Source: UBA1172 sp002457135 (GTDB lineage Bacteria > Pseudomonadota > Alphaproteobacteria > Puniceispirillales > UBA1172). From it: DNA of 64,000 bases. The stretch is from the NCBI GenBank assembly GCA_965660935.1, contig CBFIBR010000001.1:62001-126000 (forward strand), read 5' to 3'. Below, in pieces: positions 24,312 to 32,455 of the stretch (position 1 is the first letter of the stretch; each line of letters starts with the position of its first letter). A program made the position numbers and the translations under genes. Under the pieces are notes generated by a model that made no database searches, was not told the origin of the DNA, and saw only the letters and a program-made list of their open reading frames with translations.

Positions 24312-25571
24312 CTAGCCTGCAATATCGCGGCGATAGAAGGCACCGTCCCAGCTGATCCGGCTGACACGGTCATAGGCCCGTTGCCGTGCCTCATCATTAT
24401 TCTGGCCGAGGGCAGTGATGGCCAGAACCCGGCCGCCGGTGGCGATAATCGCGCCGTCATCATCCCTCGCCGTGCCAGCGTGAAAAACGATGGTGTCACC
24501 TGATTTTTCATCCAGCCCGGTGATCACCGCGCCTTTCCGGTAGTCCCCGGGATAGCCGCCATTGACCATGATCACGGTGACGGCGTGGTGATCAACAAAA
24601 CGCATCGAGGTATGATCAAGCCCGCCATCACTGGCCATGATCATGGCAGAGAGCAGATCGGATTTGAGGCGCGGCAGAATGGTTTCCGCCTCGGGGTCAC
24701 CAAAACGGCAGTTAAACTCGATCACCTGGGGGCCGCTTTCGGTCAGCATCAGCCCGCAATAGAGAAAGCCCTGATAGGGGTTGCCCTCCTGTTTCATGCC
24801 CGCCACCACGGGCAGCACAACCTCATCCCAGGCTTGCTGGAGCAGCGCGTCATTGAGGGCAGGGGCAGGGGAGACAGCACCCATCCCGCCGGTGTTTGGC
24901 CCCTTGTCACCATCATGGGCGCGTTTGTAATCCTGGGCTGATCCCATGAAAATAGCCGATGTTCCGTCAACCATGGCAAAAAGCGAGGCCTCGGTGCCGG
25001 TGATCCTGTCCTCGATCACCACGCTGGCCCCGGCGGCCCCGAACGCCCCGCCATCCAGCATCATGGTGACAGCCTCAATCGCCTGATCGCTGGTATCGGC
25101 GACAACCACCCCCTTGCCGGCGGCGAGTCCATCGGCCTTGACGACGCATCCGGTGCCGCCATAGCTGGCGTTGATATGGCTGATCGCGGCGGTGTGATCA
25201 TCAAACCGGGCAAACCCGGGTTGCGGGATGCCGTGGCGATCACAGAAATCACGGGCAAAGGCTTTCGATCCTTCGAGCCGGGCCGCGCTGGCATTGGGGC
25301 CAAAGACCCTGATACCAGCGCTGATGAGATCATCGGCAAGCCCGGCGACAAGCGGTGCCTCAGGGCCGATCACCACCAGATCAATATCATGGTCACGGGC
25401 AAAGGCAACAACGCCATCATGGTCAGCGGGGTTGAGGTCAACGCGCTCGGCCATATCCTCCATCCCCGGGTTTCCCGGGGCGACCATCAGCCTGGCCAGA
25501 AGCGGCGACCGGTCAATAGCATCAACAAGGGCATGTTCGCGGCCACCACCGCCGATAACAAGAACGTTCAT
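24312..25571 (-). CDS. purD: Phosphoribosylamine-glycine ligase
   Basis: PurD (GARS) joins phosphoribosylamine and glycine in purine synthesis. The 419-residue protein starts MNVLVIGGGGREHAL and has the ATP-grasp fold: GPEAPLVAGLADDL near 68, VKADGLAAGKGV near 147, GPNTGGMGA near 232 and EFNCRFGDPE near 293. The ATG at 25571 is the family start; the frame runs 25 codons further upstream across the intergenic region. It is divergent from xseA with 63 bases between starts. Confidence 0.96.
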   Translation of the reverse strand: MNVLVIGGGGREHALVDAIDRSPLLARLMVAPGNPGMEDMAERVDLNPADHDGVVAFARDHDIDLVVIGPEAPLVAGLADDLISAGIRVFGPNASAARLEGSKAFARDFCDRHGIPQPGFARFDDHTAAISHINASYGGTGCVVKADGLAAGKGVVVADTSDQAIEAVTMMLDGGAFGAAGASVVIEDRITGTEASLFAMVDGTSAIFMGSAQDYKRAHDGDKGPNTGGMGAVSPAPALNDALLQQAWDEVVLPVVAGMKQEGNPYQGFLYCGLMLTESGPQVIEFNCRFGDPEAETILPRLKSDLLSAMIMASDGGLDHTSMRFVDHHAVTVIMVNGGYPGDYRKGAVITGLDEKSGDTIVFHAGTARDDDGAIIATGGRVLAITALGQNNDEARQRAYDRVSRISWDGAFYRRDIAG

Positions 25572-25634
25572 GGGATGACTTTTCCTCTGGCTTCCGAGTT
25601 GACCTTGGGGCTGATTTGGCTGATCTTTCATAAC

Positions 25635-27230
25635 ATGCAGGAACAAAACTCACCACCCAATGATGGCAATCGCCCGGTCTGGACGCTGGGTGATCTGTCA
25701 CAGGCGCTGAAGAAAACGGTCGAAAGCGTCTATGATCAGGTTCGCGTCAAGGCTGAGGTATCGCAGCCCAAGCGGGCGGCATCAGGGCATGTGTATTTCA
25801 CGCTCAAGGATGACAGCGCAACCCTCGATGCCGTCTGCTGGAAAGGCGTTGCCGCTCAACTGGCCACCCAGCCCGAAGAAGGACTGGAAGTGGTGGTGAC
25901 AGGCAAGCTGACCACCTATCCCGGGCGATCGAAATACCAGATCGTGGTGCAGCAGGTTGAACTGGCTGGCGAGGGGGCCCTGCTCAAGCAGCTGGAGGAA
26001 CGCCGTCGGCGGCTGATGGCCGAGGGCCTGTTCGCGCCTGAACGCAAGCAGAAGATCCCCGCCATGCCGCGCATCATCGGTGTTGTCACCAGCCCGACAG
26101 GGGCGGTGATCCGTGATATCCTGCATCGGCTCAAGGAACGTTACCCTGTGCATGTGCTGGTCTGGCCGGTGCTGGTGCAGGGCCAGGGCGCGGCAGAGGA
26201 TATCGCCGCCGCAATCAGGGGGTTTGATCATCTGGTTGATCACCCCGACCCCGCCATTGCGACCCCCGATACGCTGATCATCGCAAGGGGCGGCGGTTCC
26301 ATCGAAGACCTGATGGCCTTTAATGAGGAGGTGGTGGTGCGGGCGGTTGCCGATTGCCGCCTGCCGGTGATTTCAGCGGTGGGGCATGAAACCGATACCA
26401 CGCTGATTGATCACGCCGCTGATCTGCGCGCCCCGACCCCGACTGCCGCTGCCGAATTTGCCACCCCGGTTGCGGCTGAAATTCAGGCAAGGATCAATGA
26501 CCTTGAAACCCGGATGATGCAGCGCATGCAGCAGAAATTCGACCAATCAACCCAGCAGGTCCGTCATCTTGAACGGGTTCTCGCTGACCCCGGGATGCTG
26601 ATGGAAACCAAGGGGCAGAGGCTTGATCTGGCCGTCACCGGACTGGATCGCAGCACCGAAACGATACTGGCGCGGCTCAATGACCGGTTTACCCGGCTGG
26701 GGGCAAGGTTGCAGACCCCGTCGCATCAGCTCAGTGCCGCCGCTGACCGGTTGCGTTCGGTGGAACGCCGTGCTGATCTGGCGGTTGCCTCAAGCATTGA
26801 GGCGGCGCGGGGCAGGCTTTCCCGCGCCACCGAAAAACTGACCCCGCCCGCCGAACGCATCACCATGGCCAACGCGAGGCTTGATCTCGCCAGCCAGAAA
26901 CTGGGCAGCCTGATCACGGCCAGGCTGAACCATGCCGGCACTCGCCTTGATCAGTCGATCCGCCTGCTGGATGCCTCATCATTCCAGCGTGTGCTTGATC
27001 GCGGGTTTGCGCTGGTGACAACATCGGCAGGGGCGATCATGCGATCAGCCGGGGAGCATCCTGACGGGACGGCGGTATCGCTCCGCTTTGCTGACGGGGA
27101 CCGCGCCGCCAGCCTGGGTGAGAAGTCATCCCCGCCATCATCAGCCCAAAAACCTGAGCCGAAGGCAAAACCCGCCAGGCCAGCCGGGGCCTCAAAAAAA
27201 GATAATCCCGATCAGGGTAATCTGTTCTAA
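25635..27230 (+). CDS. xseA: Exodeoxyribonuclease VII large subunit
   Basis: XseA is the catalytic and DNA-binding subunit of exonuclease VII. The 531-residue protein starts with an OB-fold (VWTLGDLSQALKKTVE near 15, GHVYFTLKDD near 50). The catalytic region follows with GVVTSPTGAVIRDIL near 140, IARGGGSIEDL and SAVGHETDTTL. A long coiled-coil region ends with LDRGFALV, and the C-terminus is basic and proline-rich. The frame is open far upstream through purD, but the family N-terminus points to the ATG at 25635. No xseB is visible nearby. Confidence 0.94.
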   Translation: MQEQNSPPNDGNRPVWTLGDLSQALKKTVESVYDQVRVKAEVSQPKRAASGHVYFTLKDDSATLDAVCWKGVAAQLATQPEEGLEVVVTGKLTTYPGRSKYQIVVQQVELAGEGALLKQLEERRRRLMAEGLFAPERKQKIPAMPRIIGVVTSPTGAVIRDILHRLKERYPVHVLVWPVLVQGQGAAEDIAAAIRGFDHLVDHPDPAIATPDTLIIARGGGSIEDLMAFNEEVVVRAVADCRLPVISAVGHETDTTLIDHAADLRAPTPTAAAEFATPVAAEIQARINDLETRMMQRMQQKFDQSTQQVRHLERVLADPGMLMETKGQRLDLAVTGLDRSTETILARLNDRFTRLGARLQTPSHQLSAAADRLRSVERRADLAVASSIEAARGRLSRATEKLTPPAERITMANARLDLASQKLGSLITARLNHAGTRLDQSIRLLDASSFQRVLDRGFALVTTSAGAIMRSAGEHPDGTAVSLRFADGDRAASLGEKSSPPSSAQKPEPKAKPARPAGASKKDNPDQGNLF

Positions 27231-27238
27231 CCCTGTTA

Positions 27239-28150
27239 TCAGGATTCCTCGCGCTCGCCCTTGCTGGCTGGCCAGCGGCGATGGGGCCATAGCCACTGTT
27301 CCGGGTTTTCCCTGATCCAGCGTTCGATGATCGCGTTGATGCGGGTGCCGATCAGGGCCACGGTTTCATCATCATCCTTGCCGCGTCCATGGCCTTCGGG
27401 CAGATCGAACGGCGTGATGCGGAGGTGGAAACGGCATCCCCCGGTCCGGATCACCTGAACCATGAAAATCGGCACACCGCTGCGGAGCGCGAATTTGATA
27501 TGGGCAATCGCGGTGCTGGCCTTATGCCCGAAGAAATCGAGCATCATGCCCTCACGCAGTTTCTGGTCCACCAGCATGGCGAAATATTCACCTTTTGTGA
27601 TGGTGCTGGCGATGGCGCGGGCGCCTTGCGGGCCCTTTTCGTAAATCCGGTGATAGAGTGAGGACCGGCCATAGAGCAGGCGCGTGACAATCGGGTTGTT
27701 GGTGGGGCGGTAAACGGCGCTGAGCTTGAGGTCGAGCCGGTTTGCCGGTGCGCTGAAAATCTCCCAGTTGCCGAGATGCGCGCCGATCATGAAGCCGCCC
27801 CGGCTATTCGCGTTCAGGTGTTCGAGGCCTTCGATGGTGATGCGGTCTGACGCGATGATCCGCCTGACATGACAGAACTCGCCGCCGACACGGCCAAGAT
27901 TGACCCACGCTGCCCGGGCGATGCGCTGGCGTTCGGCCATGCTGGTTTCAGGCATGGCGTAACCGATATTGAAAAGACTGCGGCGATGCCACGGGGTCAG
28001 CGGGCCGATCAGGCCGACAAGCGCACCCCCGACTGCCGAGGCTATCGCTGGCGGCATCAGCCGGATAATCCCGATCAGGATAAAGACAAATCCGGCTTCA
28101 ACAGCCCAGACGATCCAGTGCCTGAGGTTTGCGGGGACACTCTTTTTCAT
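27239..28150 (-). CDS. lpxL: Lipid A late acyltransferase (LpxL/HtrB family)
   Basis: The enzyme adds a secondary acyl chain to Kdo2-lipid IVA at the inner membrane. The 303-residue protein has one N-terminal membrane segment (about 12-31) and the acyltransferase motif HLGNWE (125-130). Further family blocks are GDQKL-like MLVDQKLREG and FFGHKAST near 205-220. It lies 1 base from lpxK and forms the 3' end of the DUF374-waaA-lpxK-lpxL minus-strand unit. Acyl-chain specificity cannot be read from the sequence. Confidence 0.9.
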   Translation of the reverse strand: MKKSVPANLRHWIVWAVEAGFVFILIGIIRLMPPAIASAVGGALVGLIGPLTPWHRRSLFNIGYAMPETSMAERQRIARAAWVNLGRVGGEFCHVRRIIASDRITIEGLEHLNANSRGGFMIGAHLGNWEIFSAPANRLDLKLSAVYRPTNNPIVTRLLYGRSSLYHRIYEKGPQGARAIASTITKGEYFAMLVDQKLREGMMLDFFGHKASTAIAHIKFALRSGVPIFMVQVIRTGGCRFHLRITPFDLPEGHGRGKDDDETVALIGTRINAIIERWIRENPEQWLWPHRRWPASKGEREES

Positions 28151-28151
28151 G

Positions 28152-29177
28152 TCAATCCTGCGCCCTGGAGAGGGGTGGGTGAAGGGGCGGGATCACGCTG
28201 CCTGAAAAATCAGCGGGCAGGGTCGTATCCAGCCTGATGGTCATGATATCGGCGATCCTGCCATCCAGGCGTGCGGCATCCTTTTCAGTGGTGATGATCG
28301 TGGCCCCGGCGGATTGCGCCTGCTGCCTGATCCGGTCAAGGCGATCATCCGAAATCATTTCATGGTCCGCAAAGGCGATTTTTTCAACATGCTCGAACCC
28401 GGCATTTTCAATCATGGTAAAGAACCCTTCGGGGTCTCCTATCCCGGCGATGGCGATCACGTTGCCAGTGCCGACAGCCGCCACATCATGGGGGTTGAGC
28501 GCCCTTTCCGCATGGATAATGCGGGTTTGAGGGTAGCGTTGGGCAATCCTGTTGGCAAGCCCGGTTTCATCCCTGCCGGTGATGATCACGGCTTCCGCCC
28601 GCGCAATCCCGGCCAGGCTTTCCCGCAATGGCCCGGCGGGTTGAAGCATGCCGTTGCCGATCCCGAGCCTGCCATTGAAACAGGCGATAACAGTGTTTTT
28701 GTGCAGCCCCGGGTTCTGCATCCCGTCATCCATGATGATCAGGTCCCCCAGCCCCTCGTTTTCGATCAGGGCCGCGCCCTCTGCCCGGTTTGCGGCCACC
28801 ACCACCGGGGCGATCCGGCTCAGCATCAGGGCCTCATCACCGGTTTGTGCGGGTGTTAATTTGGGTGATAATTTGGGTGATAATTCGGGGGTGATCAATA
28901 CCGGCCCTTTGAGGCTGCCGCCATAACCCCGGGTCAGGATCACCGGGGTCCATCCCCTTTCGATGGCCGCATTGACCAGCGTTGCCACCAGCGGGGTTTT
29001 GCCTGTCCCGCCCGTGGTGATGTTGCCGATGCAGATCACCGGGCATTGCGCCTTATGGGGGGATACCAGCCGGTTTCTCAGCCAGCCCGCCCCTGCGATC
29101 AGCAGTGCCAGGGGCAATAACAGCCAGGCGATCAGCGACGCCTCCCTGCGATACCAGAAAGAGGGAGTCCGCATCAT
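28152..29177 (-). CDS. lpxK: Tetraacyldisaccharide 4'-kinase
   Basis: LpxK phosphorylates the 4' position of the lipid A disaccharide. The 341-residue protein has one N-terminal membrane helix (about 13-30) and the P-loop GNITTGGTGKTPL (51-63), followed by LTRGYGG. The DDGMQNP block near 153 corresponds to the family DDG(F/M)Q motif. A short in-frame duplication repeats LSPK just before the residue-110 region. The start overlaps the waaA stop by 4 bases. Confidence 0.94.
   Translation of the reverse strand: MMRTPSFWYRREASLIAWLLLPLALLIAGAGWLRNRLVSPHKAQCPVICIGNITTGGTGKTPLVATLVNAAIERGWTPVILTRGYGGSLKGPVLITPELSPKLSPKLTPAQTGDEALMLSRIAPVVVAANRAEGAALIENEGLGDLIIMDDGMQNPGLHKNTVIACFNGRLGIGNGMLQPAGPLRESLAGIARAEAVIITGRDETGLANRIAQRYPQTRIIHAERALNPHDVAAVGTGNVIAIAGIGDPEGFFTMIENAGFEHVEKIAFADHEMISDDRLDRIRQQAQSAGATIITTEKDAARLDGRIADIMTIRLDTTLPADFSGSVIPPLHPPLSRAQD
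28858..28881. repeat. 12-base tandem duplication inside lpxK
   Basis: Two exact 12-base units AATTTGGGTGAT (28858-28869, 28870-28881) are followed by a diverged third. On the coding strand they give repeated LSPK in a surface loop. The unit length keeps the frame. Confidence 0.75.
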
Positions 29178-30496
29178 GACCCTTTGCCCTGTTTTTTGTT
29201 CGGGTTTTTGCCCCGGTCGAATGCCAGTATCTGCTGTGCCGTGCTGACCGCCTGATTGGCCAGCGCACGCGATGCGTTGAAGGCGCCGTTATCGAGCTGG
29301 TCGCTCTGCGATGGTGAGGCGGCAAGGGTGGTGATCTGATCAGCCAGCTCAGCGACAGTATCGGCATAAACCACGCCGCCATGCTGTTCCAGGAGGTCAA
29401 ACGCAACCTGATTTTTAAAGACATTACTGCCTGAAATAATGCCCTTGCCGAGGGCGGCGGCTTCCATGGGGTTATGCCCGCCCATGGGGGCAAACCCGCC
29501 ACCAAGCACGATCATATCCGTTGCCCTGATGATGCCGCCCATCTCACCGATACGGTCGACAATCCAGAACGGCTGGCGTTGCTGCGGCCATTCACCCCGG
29601 GAATAGAGGCCCGCGCTTTTCCCCTTTGCCTCAATCATCCGCTGGATGGCCTGACCACGATCAGGATGCCTCGGGGCGATGACGGCCAGAAAACGGCCTT
29701 CCTCCAGCCGGAGCATGGCATCAATGAACAGGCTTTCCTCAGCATCATGACTGGACAGCAGTGCCACCACCATCCGGCCGCTGGCACCCTCCGAGATGGC
29801 GCCTTCGATCTCAGGCCGTTCAGCCAGTGGCGGGGCGGCAATTTTCATCGACCCGCCGACATCCACCACACCGTCCCTCACCGGCAGTTGGCGGAACCGT
29901 TCGGCGTGCATGGCATCAACCGTCAGGATACGGTCAAACACGCTGAAAACACCCCTGGCGAGGCCTAGCCCCAGCCTTTGCCAAAAACGCAGGGATGATG
30001 GCGAAATCTGGGCCGAGGCCATGGCAATCGGCACCCCCCGTGCATGGGTTTCGATGAGCATGTTGGGCCACAGATCGCCCTCCACCACCACCATCAGGGC
30101 AGGCTGCCAATGGTCGAGAAAACGCTTCACCCAGGTGAGGTTGTCGAGCGGCACGTATTGATGGATCAACCGGCCCTCAAGGCCGAATTCCTGACACCGG
30201 ATCGCGATTGTCTGGGCTGATGTGATGGTGCCGGAGGTCATCAGGATGGTGGCATCCCTGTTTTCCTCATCCATGGTTGAGATGATCGCCCGCGCCAGCA
30301 CCATGGCTGAAATGCATTCCCCGACACTGGCGGCATGCAGCCAGAAAACCTCACCCCCGGGCCGGGGCAGGCTGGCCTTGCCCATGCGTTCCCCCAGCCG
30401 GGATGGCTCTTCCTTGCCGCGCCGGGCGCGAAGCTGGAGGTAGAGCGGCAGGAAAAGCGACAGCACCGCAGTGATAAGGCGATAAAAAGTCACCAT
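29174..30496 (-). CDS. waaA: 3-deoxy-D-manno-octulosonic acid transferase
   Basis: WaaA (KdtA) transfers Kdo to lipid IVA, the first step of LPS core assembly at the inner membrane. The 440-residue protein has an N-terminal anchor helix and the N-terminal GT-B block RLGERMG with FWLHAASVGE, where Glu is the expected base. The C-terminal block FAPMGGHNPMEAAALGKGII lies near 340-360. The ATG at 30496 lies 11 bases after the DUF374 stop; the frame continues upstream inside that gene. One or two Kdo additions cannot be distinguished. Confidence 0.94.
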   Translation of the reverse strand: MVTFYRLITAVLSLFLPLYLQLRARRGKEEPSRLGERMGKASLPRPGGEVFWLHAASVGECISAMVLARAIISTMDEENRDATILMTSGTITSAQTIAIRCQEFGLEGRLIHQYVPLDNLTWVKRFLDHWQPALMVVVEGDLWPNMLIETHARGVPIAMASAQISPSSLRFWQRLGLGLARGVFSVFDRILTVDAMHAERFRQLPVRDGVVDVGGSMKIAAPPLAERPEIEGAISEGASGRMVVALLSSHDAEESLFIDAMLRLEEGRFLAVIAPRHPDRGQAIQRMIEAKGKSAGLYSRGEWPQQRQPFWIVDRIGEMGGIIRATDMIVLGGGFAPMGGHNPMEAAALGKGIISGSNVFKNQVAFDLLEQHGGVVYADTVAELADQITTLAASPSQSDQLDNGAFNASRALANQAVSTAQQILAFDRGKNPNKKQGKGS

Positions 30497-30506
30497 GGCT
30501 TTACCA

Positions 30507-31220
30507 TTAGCGTTTCGGCCTGCGTATTCCGTATTTGTTTTCGCCATGGTCAGCCGGATGCCCGAAATAGGCATCCGCCTCCGCGGTCAGGGTGTTGAGC
30601 GCGTCTTCAAGACACAATCTGGCCTTTTCTTCTGCCTCTGGCGTGGCTTCAAGAGGAAGCTGAACAGGCTCACCCCAGAGTTGAACACCCTGACTGAAAA
30701 ACCCCGGGATAGCAAGCCTGTCCCAGGTATTCAGCCGCTTGATCCGGCGCGTTGACCAGGCCAGCGGGATCACCGTTGCGCCGCTGGTTCTGGCCAGCGC
30801 GATAGCCCCCATGGCGGCCATTCTCGCCGGTCCCCTTGGCCCGTCTGGTGTGATGCCGACATGGCCGCCGCCCTTGAGCCGTCGGCGCATTTCCCGATAG
30901 CCGGTCAGCGCGGCCTTGCTCCGTGACCCCCAGATCGTCTCTATCCCGAAAGGCGCAACGGTTCTGGAAATCAGCTGGCCATCATAGGATTCCGAGATGA
31001 TATAGGCGGTCGGGTACCGGCGGCCGAGCATGGCGGGAATGGCAAGAAGCCGGCAATGCCAGTTGACGAAAATCACCGCCTGATCCTGCCCCCGCACCGC
31101 TTCAAGCCCGCCATTATCAATGACTTTCCAGCGGATACTCTTCAGCACGAACCAGAGAACAATACTGCCAACACGGCCGATCGCTTTAGCCCAGGCAGGA
31201 GATTTAGCCCAAGAAAACAA
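30507..31220 (-). CDS. DUF374 lysophospholipid acyltransferase-like protein
   Basis: A 237-residue inner-membrane-associated protein of the LPLAT superfamily, DUF374 branch. It has an N-terminal hydrophobic helix, NWHCRL (53-58; HxxxxD-like position of the family) and TPDGPRGPAR (about 140-149), which mark DUF374. The gene is the first of a minus-strand unit with waaA, lpxK and the late acyltransferase, so a role in lipid A or outer-membrane lipid modification is likely. The substrate has not been established for this branch. Confidence 0.82.
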   Translation of the reverse strand: MFSWAKSPAWAKAIGRVGSIVLWFVLKSIRWKVIDNGGLEAVRGQDQAVIFVNWHCRLLAIPAMLGRRYPTAYIISESYDGQLISRTVAPFGIETIWGSRSKAALTGYREMRRRLKGGGHVGITPDGPRGPARMAAMGAIALARTSGATVIPLAWSTRRIKRLNTWDRLAIPGFFSQGVQLWGEPVQLPLEATPEAEEKARLCLEDALNTLTAEADAYFGHPADHGENKYGIRRPKR

Positions 31221-31339
31221 GAATAGTAACCTTCAATTGATCCTGTAAGACAAGTCGGACCTTATCATGAAATAAAAATGATCGTAAGATCAGGGCTGTA
31301 AACAATTTTCACCCGGCACGGTTCAGGCACGATATCCCC

Positions 31340-32413
31340 ATGGCTCGTCAAGCACAAACCCCTCTCCTGGTCCTGCAACCCATGGTCGGTATCGGTGACA
31401 TGGTCTGGCACAAACCCTGGCTTGATGAGATTATCTCCCGCCATGAGATGGTGCTGATGGCCAAACCATCGGCGCAGGCGGGCGCGGTGATGGCTGAACA
31501 CCCCGGGCTTTCGATCATCCCGCTCCACCGCGCAGAACGTGGCCGCAGGGGTCGGCATGATGGCATCATCGGGTTTTTCCGGATGGTGCTGGCGATGCGT
31601 CAGGCGAAGGCAGGCGAAATCTGGATATTGCACCGGTCATGGCGATACGGTGCGGCGGCATGGCTGGCGGGGATACCGCGCCGGTCCGGCTATGGGCTGG
31701 GGAAACAGTCCTGGTTCCTCAATGAAAGGAAAGGCTTGCCAGCATCGCTCAAGGGCGCACACCCGCGTGAAGCGGTGGCGCGTTTTACCGCTGAGATGGG
31801 GATCAGCCCCCGTGATACGCAGCCGAGTATCACCGTCAGCCGGGATGAGGCTCAGGCTGCGGCCCGATTGATCGCTGCCAACATACCCGCTGCCAACATA
31901 CCCGCTGCCAATATACCCGATGCTGAAATAGGGGGGGATGATCGCCCGCTTGTCATCTTGGGGGTTGGTGCTGCCGACGCCGAACGCCGTTGGTCACCAG
32001 CCCGGTTTGCCGCGATGCTGGACCATCTGGCTACCCATCATAGGGGGGGTCGCTTCGCGCTCTGCGGCAGTCCAGCGGAACAGCCGATTGGCCAGGCGGT
32101 GCTGGATGCGCTATCGCCCGAAACCCCGCGCCCGATGATGGTTTTTGACCAGCCGGTCCGGTCTGTCATCGCGCTGCATCATGAGGCGGCGCTCTATATC
32201 GGCAATGACACCAGCCTGATCAATATTGCGGTTGCGGTCGGCACCCCGGCGATCCGGGTTTTTGCCAGCACCTTGCCGGTGCTGAATTCACCGCTGATTG
32301 AAACAATCCTGCCGGATGACCCTGCCCGGATGGACATTCCGGGCAGTATTGATGATATCCAGGCTGATACAGTGGCGGCCATGGCCAGCCACAAGCTGGA
32401 TCGCTTAACGTAG
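31340..32413 (+). CDS. Family 9 glycosyltransferase (heptosyltransferase-like)
   Basis: A 357-residue GT-B glycosyltransferase resembling ADP-heptose:LPS heptosyltransferases. The N-terminal PMVGIGDMVWHKP (about 14-26) matches the family GxGDxxxxxP block. The C-terminal domain has VILGVGAADAERRWSP near 215-230 and IGNDTSLINIAVAVGTP near 295-311. A linker around residues 180-196 contains three in-frame AANIP repeats from a 15-base tandem duplication. It is divergent from the DUF374-waaA unit and upstream of the lipid A exporter, so LPS inner-core synthesis is the likely role. Confidence 0.85.
   Translation: MARQAQTPLLVLQPMVGIGDMVWHKPWLDEIISRHEMVLMAKPSAQAGAVMAEHPGLSIIPLHRAERGRRGRHDGIIGFFRMVLAMRQAKAGEIWILHRSWRYGAAAWLAGIPRRSGYGLGKQSWFLNERKGLPASLKGAHPREAVARFTAEMGISPRDTQPSITVSRDEAQAAARLIAANIPAANIPAANIPDAEIGGDDRPLVILGVGAADAERRWSPARFAAMLDHLATHHRGGRFALCGSPAEQPIGQAVLDALSPETPRPMMVFDQPVRSVIALHHEAALYIGNDTSLINIAVAVGTPAIRVFASTLPVLNSPLIETILPDDPARMDIPGSIDDIQADTVAAMASHKLDRLT
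31874..31918. repeat. Three 15-base tandem units inside the glycosyltransferase gene
   Basis: Units GCTGCCAACATACCC (31874-31888 and 31889-31903) are identical, and the third (31904-31918) differs by one base. They encode AANIP three times in the linker between the two GT-B domains and keep the frame. Confidence 0.92.
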
Positions 32414-32455
32414 ACTGGAATTGTCGGCTGCTCAAAAAAAGCGTATGGATGAGGC

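Noticed and set aside
25176..25634. 153 extra codons in front of xseA
   Set aside because: This stretch is antisense to purD and lacks XseA similarity; the OB-fold N-terminus begins at 25635.
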